From positions 682,001 to 746,000 of the forward strand of contig NZ_JAENHP010000004.1 of the NCBI RefSeq assembly GCF_016834655.1: a stretch of DNA of 64,000 nucleotides. Reading direction: 5' to 3'. Of this stretch, positions 10,201 to 17,051 are shown piece by piece (the stretch's first letter is position 1; the number at the start of each line of letters is the position of its first letter). Both the position numbers and the translations under genes were made by a program. The DNA comes from Paractinoplanes ovalisporus. Its GTDB lineage: Bacteria > Actinomycetota > Actinomycetes > Mycobacteriales > Micromonosporaceae. The notes under the pieces were generated by a model. It was not told the origin of the DNA, made no database searches, and was given only the letters and a program-made list of their open reading frames with translations.

Positions 10201-12599
10201 TCGACGGCGTACGTGAAGGTCGCGGTGCCGGTGAAGCCCGCGGCCGGGGTGTAGCTGACCACGTTGCCGGTCAGCGTGGCCGACCCCGCGCCGGCCGGCG
10301 GCTGGGTGATCGAGGCGACGTGGATCGGGTGGTTGTTCGGGTCGGAGTCGTTGTCCAGCACCGGGATGTCGATGCGGGTGGCGGCCGCGGTGGCGCGGGT
10401 GTCGTCGACCGCCACCGGGGCGGCGTTGTCCGTGGTCACGGTGACGGTCGCGGTGTCGCTGCCGCCCTCGCCGTCGGCGACGAAATAGCCGAACGAGTCG
10501 GTGCCGGCCCAGCCCAGGTCGGGGGTGTAGGTGATGGTGCGGTCGGCGTCGACGACCACGTTGCCGTGCGCCGGCGGGGTGCCCAGCGTGACGGTGAGGT
10601 CGGCGCGGGCGTTGTCCGGGTCGTTGTCGTTCGCCCGTACGTCGATCCGGACCGCGACGCCGTTGGTGGTGTTCGCGGTGTCGGCCGTGGCCTGGGGCGC
10701 CGAGTTGACGCGGACGGCGGCCGAGGCGGTGTTGTTGGGCCCAACCGCGTCGGCGCCGGCGCCCGAGACCTGGACCGAGGCGACCGCGCCGGCAGCGGCA
10801 CCGGCGGCGACCGTGGCCGGGATGACGAACGTGGCCTGGGTGTTCTTGAGCAGCGCACCGGCCGAGCAGGTGACGACCGGGCCCGCGACTGTGCAGCCCG
10901 AGGGCAGCGGACCGGTGGTGACGCCGGCCGGCAGGGTCAGCTCGGCCTTCGCGGCCGGCTCGAGGTCGGTGCCGTTGTTGGTGACGACGACGGTGTAGGT
11001 GACGCCGTTCGGGGAGGCGGCCCGCTGCACCGCGGTCGGGGAGACGCTGAGCGCCGCCGACAGGTCCGCGTGCGGCTGCTGCACGGTCATGCCGGTCGTG
11101 GCCGGGACGCCGTTGACGGTCATGCCGGTGAACTGGGCCTTGTAGGTGGAGTTGGCCAGGTTGGTGATCGGGTAGCCGGCCGGGGTGTCGTTGTCGACCT
11201 TGACCCGGAACGTCAGCGTCGTGGTGTCGTTGTGCGCCAGCGTCCCGACGTTGTACGTGGCGGTTCCGCCCGCGAACTGGGCGGAGTCGTCGCCCGAGGC
11301 GTCGGTCTTCGAGGCGCCGGCGATCGTGAGCGAACCGGGCACGTACGTGGTGTGCGTCGGGATCGCGTCGGTGAGCACGGTCTGCAGGGCGGTGTCGGTG
11401 CCGTCGTTCCGGACGGTGATCGTGTACTCGATCACGTCGCCCGGCAGCAGGTCGCCGCCGTCGGTGTCCACGCCGGTCACCGTGGACTGCACGTCCGGGG
11501 CGAACAGATCGGTGGTGAAGGTGACCACGCCCGGATAGAACGTCTCACCGCCGGTGGTCAGCGTCAGCTCGGCGTTCTGCACGTTGTTCTGGAGCTTGCC
11601 GCTCGCGTCGAACTGGTCGATGTCGACGCCCATCAGGTTCTTGTTGGCGGGCGAGCGGTCGCTGGTGAGGTTCGTACCGGCCTGACTGACGGTGCTGTTG
11701 AAGAAGTTGTCCTCGGGGTTGGCGGTGTCCGACATCTTCTGGTTGTCGAGCATCAGGTTGTCGCCGGTCAGCCCGAGGTCACCCTCGTAGACGACCGTGC
11801 CGACGGTGGCGTGCACGGTGCCGCTCTGCGGGGTCTGGAAGCCGCTGACCCCGATCTTCACGCTGCTGTCGGCGCTGTTGCTGTTGACCACGCCGAAGCC
11901 GTCGAAGATGCGCAGGCTGTGCATGGGCTCGGCCGAGTTCTGGTAGGCGATCGCGAGCGCCCAGCCGGCGTACCGGTCCTTGCCCGTACCGGCCTGGATG
12001 TCGGCCACGCTGTAGACACCGCTGCCCGCGCCCGAGACGAGCGCGGTCACGTCGGCGAAGCCCTGGTAGGCGTAGTTCGTGCCGTTCGTGAACACGGTCG
12101 ACGCGGTCACCGGGTTCCAGGTCGCGGCGGCCGGCGTACGGAACTTGACCGTGCCCTTGTCCGCCGCGCTCCGGGCGGCCGCGCCGCTGTTGCCGGCGGA
12201 CGTGTCGGCGCTCCAGTAGAGCCCCGCGAACAGCACCTTGCTGCCCGCCGGAAGGCTGAGGGTCGCCGTGCTGTCGTTGAACGTGGCCGGGTCACCGTCC
12301 ACGTCCGCGTACTGCATGACGTAGTTGTTGTTGTTCAGCGTGCCGAGGACGTTGCCGGTGGCCACGCCGTTCTGGCCGTCGGTGCAGGCCGCCAGCGCGG
12401 GCGGGCACACCATGTTGGTGTTGCCACGCAGCAGGATCGAGCCGTTGACGTTGGCCTGGAAACGGGAGCTGAAAGCGGTGGTGATGGCCGCGTCCGCCCG
12501 GTTACCCAGGATCGTGATCGTCGCGGTCAGGGCGACCGCCGTCACGACCACCAGGACCAGCGTCCGGTAGGCCTTGGACCGCAGAACGGCTCGGTGCAT
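7239..12599 (-). CDS. Giant secreted tandem-repeat surface protein with LAKTG sorting signal
   Basis: 1786 residues. A signal peptide (TLVLVVVTAVALTATITI) is followed by a ~340-residue N-terminal region with adhesin-like sequence, two DUF11-like domains (about 375-490, with GDVIEYTITVRNDGTD, and 515-625), and then 12 repeats of ~90 residues (about 632-1720). Each repeat starts N-A-A-P-x-A-x-D-D, has VLANDxDPN in the middle and ends TFTYxVxDGxG, like bacterial cadherin/Big_9 (tandem-95) domains. LAKTG (~1734), a hydrophobic helix and an Arg/His-rich tail form a cell-wall sorting signal; LAxTG is the motif used by class E sortases of actinobacteria. Acidic DxDxN loops suggest calcium binding. 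Probable adhesin or structural wall protein. ATG 12599 has GGGGAT upstream. No sortase gene is in the window. Confidence 0.88.
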   Translation of the reverse strand: MHRAVLRSKAYRTLVLVVVTAVALTATITILGNRADAAITTAFSSRFQANVNGSILLRGNTNMVCPPALAACTDGQNGVATGNVLGTLNNNNYVMQYADVDGDPATFNDSTATLSLPAGSKVLFAGLYWSADTSAGNSGAAARSAADKGTVKFRTPAAATWNPVTASTVFTNGTNYAYQGFADVTALVSGAGSGVYSVADIQAGTGKDRYAGWALAIAYQNSAEPMHSLRIFDGFGVVNSNSADSSVKIGVSGFQTPQSGTVHATVGTVVYEGDLGLTGDNLMLDNQKMSDTANPEDNFFNSTVSQAGTNLTSDRSPANKNLMGVDIDQFDASGKLQNNVQNAELTLTTGGETFYPGVVTFTTDLFAPDVQSTVTGVDTDGGDLLPGDVIEYTITVRNDGTDTALQTVLTDAIPTHTTYVPGSLTIAGASKTDASGDDSAQFAGGTATYNVGTLAHNDTTTLTFRVKVDNDTPAGYPITNLANSTYKAQFTGMTVNGVPATTGMTVQQPHADLSAALSVSPTAVQRAASPNGVTYTVVVTNNGTDLEPAAKAELTLPAGVTTGPLPSGCTVAGPVVTCSAGALLKNTQATFVIPATVAAGAAAGAVASVQVSGAGADAVGPNNTASAAVRVNSAPQATADTANTTNGVAVRIDVRANDNDPDNARADLTVTLGTPPAHGNVVVDADRTITYTPDLGWAGTDSFGYFVADGEGGSDTATVTVTTDNAAPVAVDDTRATAAATRIDIPVLDNDSDPNNHPIHVASITQPPAGAGSATLTGNVVSYTPAAGFTGTATFTYAVEDSLGARTTGQIRVAVDNAKPVAADDLAGVAYRGSVTIDVLHNDTDANNDPLTIKSVGTPAHGTATITAGKIVYQAPAGFSGDATFTYVVTDGSDDATATVTVTVANAAPTAADQSVHTATDTAVRIDALLGSNDPNGDTLTVTGWTNPTYGSVARNADGTLTYTPTTAYTGNDSFDFTVGDGHGGTDTKKISIVVTNGAPIARPDPVTVPSGTVATIAVLANDSDPNNDPLTVTIDVAPQHGTASVDASGKVTYTPAAGYAGGDSFHYTVADGRGGQDGATVTVGVINTAPDARDDATSTDTDTAVTITPLGNDSDANGDALRVTAITPPGRGTAVRNADGTVTYTPNAGWFGTDAFTYSTSDVHGLTATATITVTVRNAAPIAVDDRFVVRPGVTTKLDLLANDRDPNTGQKLSVATLGSPAKGTVTLNADGTVGYRPNALTGGTDTFDYVLTDDLGLTATATVTIVIDALPTAAADTATTKGGTAVDIAVLGNDTDPEGGALTLLSVGTPGHGTATIVDGKVRYTPATGFSGDDTFTYVVRDAAGNTVTGTVTVAVANAAPVADDDAAAVLAGKQVDVDVLANDTDPNTGQKLTVTTVGTPAHGTATIVNGKVRYKAAADYAGIDTFTYTISDGQGGTAQATVTVTVSSGAAVAVPDERTTPYQQAVTVPVLANDLDPDKSLTLSSVTTPDQGTAVIVGGKVKYTPPAGFTGVAKFSYTAVDGDGNHVTTTVTITVGAPPVVPDKSLTAKPGVGVTITLPTVDEHGVPVTVKSIGKPRHGTARLNADGTVTYVAAKGFSGTDTFTYEAVDANGNPAEGTITIKVAGTNTKPVAKNDNVSVGAGDSVVIAPLKNDTDANGDKLTVVKIGKPKHGTAVLNQDGTVTYAPNQSYAGGTDSFTYTISDGHGGSATAIVTVTVDPAATDVGAGNGKLAKTGADIISVVVAGGIAVLVGGFLLMAGGDRLRLAALGLHGPGRHRPGRHRG

Positions 12600-12725
12600 T
12601 CAGATCCCCGTTGTCTCGAGGCCGGCGACCGGGACTCCGCTGGTCCAGGCCAAGATCTGACGCTAGGGACGGCCGAGAGCGGATCGGTTGCACACAGGAG
12701 CGGGTTGGGGAGCGCTCGCGGGCGC

Positions 12726-12731
12726 TAACGT
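12726..12731 (+). promoter_or_regulatory. Leaderless -10 of glpD (TAACGT)
   Basis: TAACGT fits TANNNT and sits 7 bases before the GTG at 12739, so the transcript should begin at or next to the start codon. The 139-bp divergent region 12600-12738 also has to serve the surface-protein gene. Confidence 0.6.
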
Positions 12732-12738
12732 GGGACGC

Positions 12739-14538
12739 GTGCGCGAACCCTCCGTCTCCCGTTACGCGGCCGGTCGTCTCTCCCCGATCCGCCGGGTGGC
12801 CGACATCCGGCGCCTGCGCGACGAGCAGTTCGACGTCCTCGTCGTCGGCGGCGGGGTCACTGGTGCCGGCGCCGCCCTCGACGCCGCCTCCCGTGGCCTC
12901 AAGGTCGCCCTGGTCGAGGCCCGTGACCTCGCGGCCGGCACGTCCAGCCGATCCAGCAAGCTGATCCACGGTGGCCTGCGCTATCTGGAACAGCTCGAGC
13001 TGCACCTGGTGCACGAGGCGCTGACCGAGCGGGGCCTGCTCTCCACCCGGCTGGCGCCCCACCTCGTACGCCCCGTGCCGATCCTGGTGCCGCTGCCCGC
13101 CGGCAACCCGGCCGTCCGCGTGGGCCGCCGGGCCTACTACGGGCTCGGTGTGGCCGCGTACGACGTGTTCGCCGGTGTCTTCGGCCCCGGCCGGGGCATG
13201 CCGCTGCACCGCCACCTCACCCGCGACGGCGCCCGCCACCTGTTCCCGAGCCTGCGGGCCGACACGGTGAGCGGCGCGATCCGCTACTACGACGGCCAGG
13301 TCGACGACGCCCGCCTGGTGGTCACGCTGGCCCGCACGGCGGCCAGCCTGGGCGCGGCCGTGGTCACCAGCGCCCGCGTCACCGGCTTCATCCGCGAGGC
13401 CCGCGAGGTGGTCGGTGTCCGCGTACGCGACCTCGAAGCCCCCGACTCACCCGAGATCGAGGTCCGGGCCCGTACGGTCGTGGCCGCCACCGGCGTGTGG
13501 AGCGACGACATGTCCCAGATGCTGCGCGACGTGGGCGTACGCCCCGGGTTGCGCGTCCGGGCGTCCAAGGGCGTCCACCTGGTGGTGCCCCGCTCGGCGA
13601 TCACCGGTGAGGCCGGGCTGATCCTGCGGACGCCCACCTCGGTGCTGTTCGTCATCCCGTGGGGCGGCCACTGGATCATCGGCACCACCGACACCGACTG
13701 GAAGCTCGACCGCTCCCACCCCGCGGCCTCCGCGCGCGACATCCGTTATCTGCTCGACCAGGTCAACATGGTGCTCGACCGGCCGCTGACCACCGACGAC
13801 ATCGAGGGCGTCTACGCCGGTCTGCGGCCCCTGCTCTCGGGCGAGGCCGACTCCACGTCCAAGCTCTCCCGCGAGCACGCCGTGTTCGAGCCGATGCTGG
13901 GGCTGCTGCTCGTGGCCGGGGGCAAATACACGACGTACCGGGTGATGGCGGCCGACGTGGTCGACAAGGCGGTGCGGCGGCTCGGCGGCGAGATCCCGCC
14001 CTCACGCACCGACGAGCTGCCGCTGCTGGGCGCCGACGGTTACGCGGCGGCCTGGCGCGACCGGCAGGACACGGCCCGCCGCCACGGCGTCACTGCCGGC
14101 GTGGTCGAGCACCTGCTCGAGCGCTACGGCACGCTGGCGGTCCACCTGCTCGCGATGATCAAGGCGGATCCGGAGCTGGCGGTCCCGCTCACGGGCGCGC
14201 CGGAATACCTCGCGGCCGAGGTGGCATATGCGGCCCTGGCCGAAGGCGCCCTGCACCTCGATGACGTGCTCACCCGCCGTACGCGAATCTCGATCGAGAC
14301 CACCCACCGCGGCACCGAATCGGCCGCCCACGCCGCGGCCGTGATGGGTGACGCGCTGGGCTGGGACAATGCGGTGCGCGAACGCGAGGTCGAGCACTAC
14401 ATGGCGCGGGTGGCGGCCGAACGGCAGTCCCAGACGATGCCGGACGACGCGGCGGCCGACGCGGCCCGGGTGGGCGCGCCCGACGTGCGGGGGTTCGCCG
14501 CCGACCGCGGGATCGACCTGCTGCAAGTCGACCTTTGA
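12739..14538 (+). CDS. glpD: Glycerol-3-phosphate dehydrogenase (FAD, aerobic type)
   Basis: Oxidises sn-glycerol 3-phosphate to dihydroxyacetone phosphate at the membrane, passing electrons to quinone. 599 residues. The FAD-binding dinucleotide fold is VLVVGGGVTGAGAALDAASR (about residues 33-52), followed by the GlpD signature SSRSSKLIHGGLRYLE. IGTTDTDW and GLRPLL are also family features, and the C-terminal helical domain is complete. The GTG at 12739 was chosen for its leaderless -10; an in-frame GTG at 12730 overlaps that element. It overlaps the next gene by four bases. No glycerol kinase or facilitator is adjacent. Confidence 0.93.
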   Translation: MREPSVSRYAAGRLSPIRRVADIRRLRDEQFDVLVVGGGVTGAGAALDAASRGLKVALVEARDLAAGTSSRSSKLIHGGLRYLEQLELHLVHEALTERGLLSTRLAPHLVRPVPILVPLPAGNPAVRVGRRAYYGLGVAAYDVFAGVFGPGRGMPLHRHLTRDGARHLFPSLRADTVSGAIRYYDGQVDDARLVVTLARTAASLGAAVVTSARVTGFIREAREVVGVRVRDLEAPDSPEIEVRARTVVAATGVWSDDMSQMLRDVGVRPGLRVRASKGVHLVVPRSAITGEAGLILRTPTSVLFVIPWGGHWIIGTTDTDWKLDRSHPAASARDIRYLLDQVNMVLDRPLTTDDIEGVYAGLRPLLSGEADSTSKLSREHAVFEPMLGLLLVAGGKYTTYRVMAADVVDKAVRRLGGEIPPSRTDELPLLGADGYAAAWRDRQDTARRHGVTAGVVEHLLERYGTLAVHLLAMIKADPELAVPLTGAPEYLAAEVAYAALAEGALHLDDVLTRRTRISIETTHRGTESAAHAAAVMGDALGWDNAVREREVEHYMARVAAERQSQTMPDDAAADAARVGAPDVRGFAADRGIDLLQVDL

Positions 14539-14795
14539 TCCTCGTCGACGAGCCGCTCTGGCCGGCCCGGGGGCGGCTCTGGTCGCATCTGGTGAGCGAC
14601 CTCTCGTACGACGAGCTGCACGTCTTCGCCGAGATGCTGGGGGCGCCGCGGCGGGCCTTCGACCGGGACCATTACGACATTCCGGCCTTCCGGTTCCAGA
14701 GCGCGCTGTGGCTCGGGGCGGTGTTGCTGCCGTCCCGCGAGTTGGCGTCGCGCCTGAGGGCCGCCGGTTTGCGGCGGCCCAAGCACCTGTACTAG
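14535..14795 (+). CDS. DUF4031 protein
   Basis: 86 residues starting at a TTG that overlaps the glpD stop (TTGA). The sequence ILVDEPLWPARGRLWSHLVSDLSYDELHVFAEMLG, then HYD and later ALWLGAVLLPSRELASRL, matches the small DUF4031 family common in actinobacteria (D-x-P-x-W, W-S-H-L, ELHxFA). Function unknown. The coupling to glpD is positional only. The 3' end shares a CTAG with the convergent HD gene, so the two genes overlap by four bases. Confidence 0.8.
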   Translation: MILVDEPLWPARGRLWSHLVSDLSYDELHVFAEMLGAPRRAFDRDHYDIPAFRFQSALWLGAVLLPSRELASRLRAAGLRRPKHLY

Positions 14796-15424
14796 CTCTT
14801 CAACTCGTTCTCCAGGTTGGCGCGGGCCCGCGCTTCCCACTGCTCACGGATCGGCTCGAGGCGGTAGATCGAGGGCAGCTCGAGCAGTGCCTTGAGCACC
14901 TGGGCGCGGCCGGCCTTGAAGTCGTCGTCCGGCACGTGGGCGTACTCCCGCCGGATCTTCGCGGTGTAGTCCGCGTACGCCTCGTCGTCGCCCGCGAGCA
15001 CGGCCAGATCGGCGTCGCAGAGCAGTTCCCCGTCCGGGTCGTCCTCCTCGGTGGCGTGGCCCGCGGTGAGGCCGACCAGGCGGGCAACCTCGGCGGCGGT
15101 GTCTTCCGGCACGCCCAGCGTCTGCAGGAGGCCCTCGGCGAACTCGGCGCTGTCCCGCTCGTTGGCATCGCCGAGCGCCGTCGGGTCATAGACGGCGTCG
15201 TGCATCCAGGCGGCCAGCCGAACCCGTTCCGGGTGGGGTGCCAGCGCGTCGAACCGGTCGATCACGTCCAGAACGGCCGTCAGGTGCTGAACGGTGTGAT
15301 ATTGCCGCTGCGGTTCGGACCACCTGGTCAGCAGGTAGGCGGCCGCGGCTTCCAGATCTCCGTCCCCCACGGTGGCGCCGGCCGTGCGGACGGCGCCGCG
15401 GAATTGCGCTACGAGATTTTCCAC
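14792..15424 (-). CDS. HD-domain family protein (predicted phosphohydrolase)
   Basis: 210 residues. YHTVQHLTAVLDVID (about 45-60) and LAAWMHDAVYDP (about 75-86) are the His and His-Asp motifs of the small HD-domain proteins of actinobacteria; LCDADLAVLAG supplies the distal Asp. The predicted activity is metal-dependent phosphohydrolysis of an unidentified, probably nucleotide-like, substrate. The GTG at 15424 was chosen because CAGGAT (15432-15437 on this strand) lies 7 bases upstream, the same spacing as the leaderless promoters; upstream in-frame residues are low-complexity repeat. Confidence 0.75.
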   Translation of the reverse strand: MENLVAQFRGAVRTAGATVGDGDLEAAAAYLLTRWSEPQRQYHTVQHLTAVLDVIDRFDALAPHPERVRLAAWMHDAVYDPTALGDANERDSAEFAEGLLQTLGVPEDTAAEVARLVGLTAGHATEEDDPDGELLCDADLAVLAGDDEAYADYTAKIRREYAHVPDDDFKAGRAQVLKALLELPSIYRLEPIREQWEARARANLENELKS

Positions 15425-15496
15425 GTCGCCAATCCTGACATCACCTTCGGTGGGGCCGTCGATCGCTGCTCGGCCGCCTGTTTCTGGTCGTGTCTG

Positions 15497-15625
15497 TGCC
15501 CGCGCTGGGCCGTTTCTGTTCTCCGGGTGCTGGGCCGTCTCCGTGCCTGCGCTGGGTCGTTTCCGTTCCTTGGGTGCTGGGCCCTTTCCGTGTGTGGTGC
15601 TGGGCCTTTGTCCCTTCCCATGCGG
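15497..15625. repeat. 47-bp tandem repeat, two copies plus a partial third
   Basis: 15497-15543 and 15544-15590 match at about 39 of 47 positions, and a decayed third begins at 15591. Each unit is itself two halves built on GCTGGGCC followed by a pyrimidine run ending in TTCCG. The region reads open in several frames, but only because of the repeat. Confidence 0.75.
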
Positions 15626-15769
15626 CGGCAACTGCCCTAACCCGCCGCTCTCGGGGCTGGCGGCAACTGGCCCAACCCACCCCAACCAAGGGGGCCTCCG
15701 TCCCACCTCGTCGGGCCACGTGACTGCCGTGGCGCACCGAACGTACTCCGAAATTGAGCGGCCGAGCGG

Positions 15770-15795
15770 TTATCCACATTCCGGAGTTATCCACA
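15770..15795 (+). promoter_or_regulatory. Two consensus DnaA boxes
   Basis: TTATCCACA occurs at 15770-15778 and 15787-15795, same orientation, 17 bp start to start. Both are perfect matches to the classical DnaA box. They lie 53 bp upstream of the FUSC exporter start. Confidence 0.6.
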
Positions 15796-15835
15796 GCGGC
15801 GGAGTTGGGTCTGCACGCCGGGATGGCGGACGACC

Positions 15836-15841
15836 TAGGGT
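15836..15841 (+). promoter_or_regulatory. Leaderless -10 of FUSC gene (TAGGGT)
   Basis: TAGGGT fits TANNNT and is followed by six bases and the ATG at 15848. Confidence 0.6.
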
Positions 15842-15847
15842 TTGGGC

Positions 15848-17035
15848 ATGACGGAGTCGGCGGCACGAGGGCGGTTCGCTCGGGCTGTGGCGCGAGGTCG
15901 GAGCGGTCTCTGGGAGGGGCTGCGACGCACGCGCTACGGGCTGGCTCTGGCCGTGCAAGCCGGCGTGGCGGCGGGGCTGGCCTGGTTCGTGGCGCACGAC
16001 CTCATCGGACGGCCCAGCCCCTTCTTCGCCCCGATCGCCGCGGTGATCACGCTCGCCTCGTCGGTGGGGCAGCGGGTGCGGCGTACGGCGGAACTGGTTC
16101 TCGGGGTGGCCATCGGCATCGGGATCGGCGACGCGTTCATCCTGCTGGTCGGCAGCGGGCCGTGGCAGATCGGGCTGATCGTGCTGCTGGCGGTCCTGGT
16201 GGCGACGGCCGTCGGGGGCGGGACGCCGCTGGTGGTGCAGTCGGCGTCGTCGGCTGTGCTGGTTGCCACGCTGACGTCGAGCACGGGTCTGCCCTGGACG
16301 AGATTCTTCGACGCGCTGGTCGGGGGTGGTGTCGGGCTGGCGGTGATGACGCTGCTGCTGCCGCTCAACCCGCTGAACGTCGTCCGGCGGGCGGCCGACC
16401 CGGCCCTGCGTGCGCTGGCCGACGGGCTGCATCAGGTCGGTGCGGGGCTGGCCGAGCGGGAACGCAGCACGATCGAGGACGCGCTGGCCCATCTGCGGGC
16501 GGCCGAGGCGACCTTCGCGGCGTTCTCGGCCGCGGTGACTGCCGCCCGCGAGAACGTGGCGTTCGCGCCGGCCCGCTGGCGCAACCGGGGTGCGTTGGCG
16601 CTCTATGTCGACGGGGCGAGCCACATTACGTACGCGTTGAGGAACTGTCGCGTGATGAGCCGTCGCGCTGACACCGCGCTGGGTGATGACGAGACGATTC
16701 CCGAGGTGCTGCCGGTCTCGGTGGGGTTGCTGGGCGACGCGGTCGACCTGCTGCGCCAGGAGTGGGCCAAGGGAGTCGAGCCGGTTGCCGCCCGTGAGCG
16801 GGCGTTGCGGGCGGCGGCCGAGTGCGGGAAGGCGTACGAGGAAGGGGTGGGCTTCTCCGGCGGGGTCATCGTGGCACAGATCCGTACGACCGCGACCGAC
16901 CTTCTTCGGGCCAGCGGGGTGGACCATGCCGAGGCGCCGCGCCTGGTCCGGCGGGCGGTCGGTTGGCACGGGCGCCCGCACTCCCAGCGGCGCAAACCGG
17001 CCTCGCGCTCGGGCCTGGGCCACCCACCGACCTGA
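15848..17035 (+). CDS. FUSC / aromatic acid exporter family membrane protein
   Basis: 395 residues. An N-terminal bundle of about six hydrophobic helices (YGLALAVQAGVAAGLAWFVA, FFAPIAAVITLASSVGQR, ELVLGVAIGIGIGDAFILLV, IGLIVLLAVLVATAVGG and FFDALVGGGVGLAVMTLLLP) is followed by a ~220-residue cytoplasmic helical domain. The motif F-F-A-P-I-A-A-V-I-T-L-A (x) G-Q-R-V-R-R-T is characteristic of the FUSC-like/ArAE exporter family, which moves aromatic acids or similar compounds out of the cell. Substrate not determinable. Stands alone and convergent to the PrsW gene. ATG 15848 is supported by the leaderless promoter. Confidence 0.8.
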   Translation: MTESAARGRFARAVARGRSGLWEGLRRTRYGLALAVQAGVAAGLAWFVAHDLIGRPSPFFAPIAAVITLASSVGQRVRRTAELVLGVAIGIGIGDAFILLVGSGPWQIGLIVLLAVLVATAVGGGTPLVVQSASSAVLVATLTSSTGLPWTRFFDALVGGGVGLAVMTLLLPLNPLNVVRRAADPALRALADGLHQVGAGLAERERSTIEDALAHLRAAEATFAAFSAAVTAARENVAFAPARWRNRGALALYVDGASHITYALRNCRVMSRRADTALGDDETIPEVLPVSVGLLGDAVDLLRQEWAKGVEPVAARERALRAAAECGKAYEEGVGFSGGVIVAQIRTTATDLLRASGVDHAEAPRLVRRAVGWHGRPHSQRRKPASRSGLGHPPT

Positions 17036-17051
17036 CCCACCTGGGCACTCC

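Larger units (their letters stand above)
15425..15847. other. 423-bp intergenic region with tandem repeats and DnaA boxes
   Basis: No gene is seen here. From left to right it holds a 47-bp tandem repeat, a short repeat of GGCGGCAACTG type (about 15623-15677), two DnaA-box matches and the leaderless promoter of the FUSC gene. Confidence 0.7.

Noticed and set aside
7248..12728. An 1826-codon open frame on the plus strand, antisense to the adhesin gene
   Set aside because: It is a shadow of the real gene: low-complexity Arg/Gly/Val sequence, no domain, no ribosome site, and explained by GC-rich codon bias.
15497..15625. Small open frames across the 47-bp repeat (on both strands) as genes
   Set aside because: They exist only because the repeat lacks stops in some frames; no ribosome site or homology, and the HD gene start is better placed at 15424.
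15770..15795. A chromosomal replication origin
   Set aside because: Only two DnaA boxes, no AT-rich unwinding region, and no dnaA, dnaN or other origin genes nearby.
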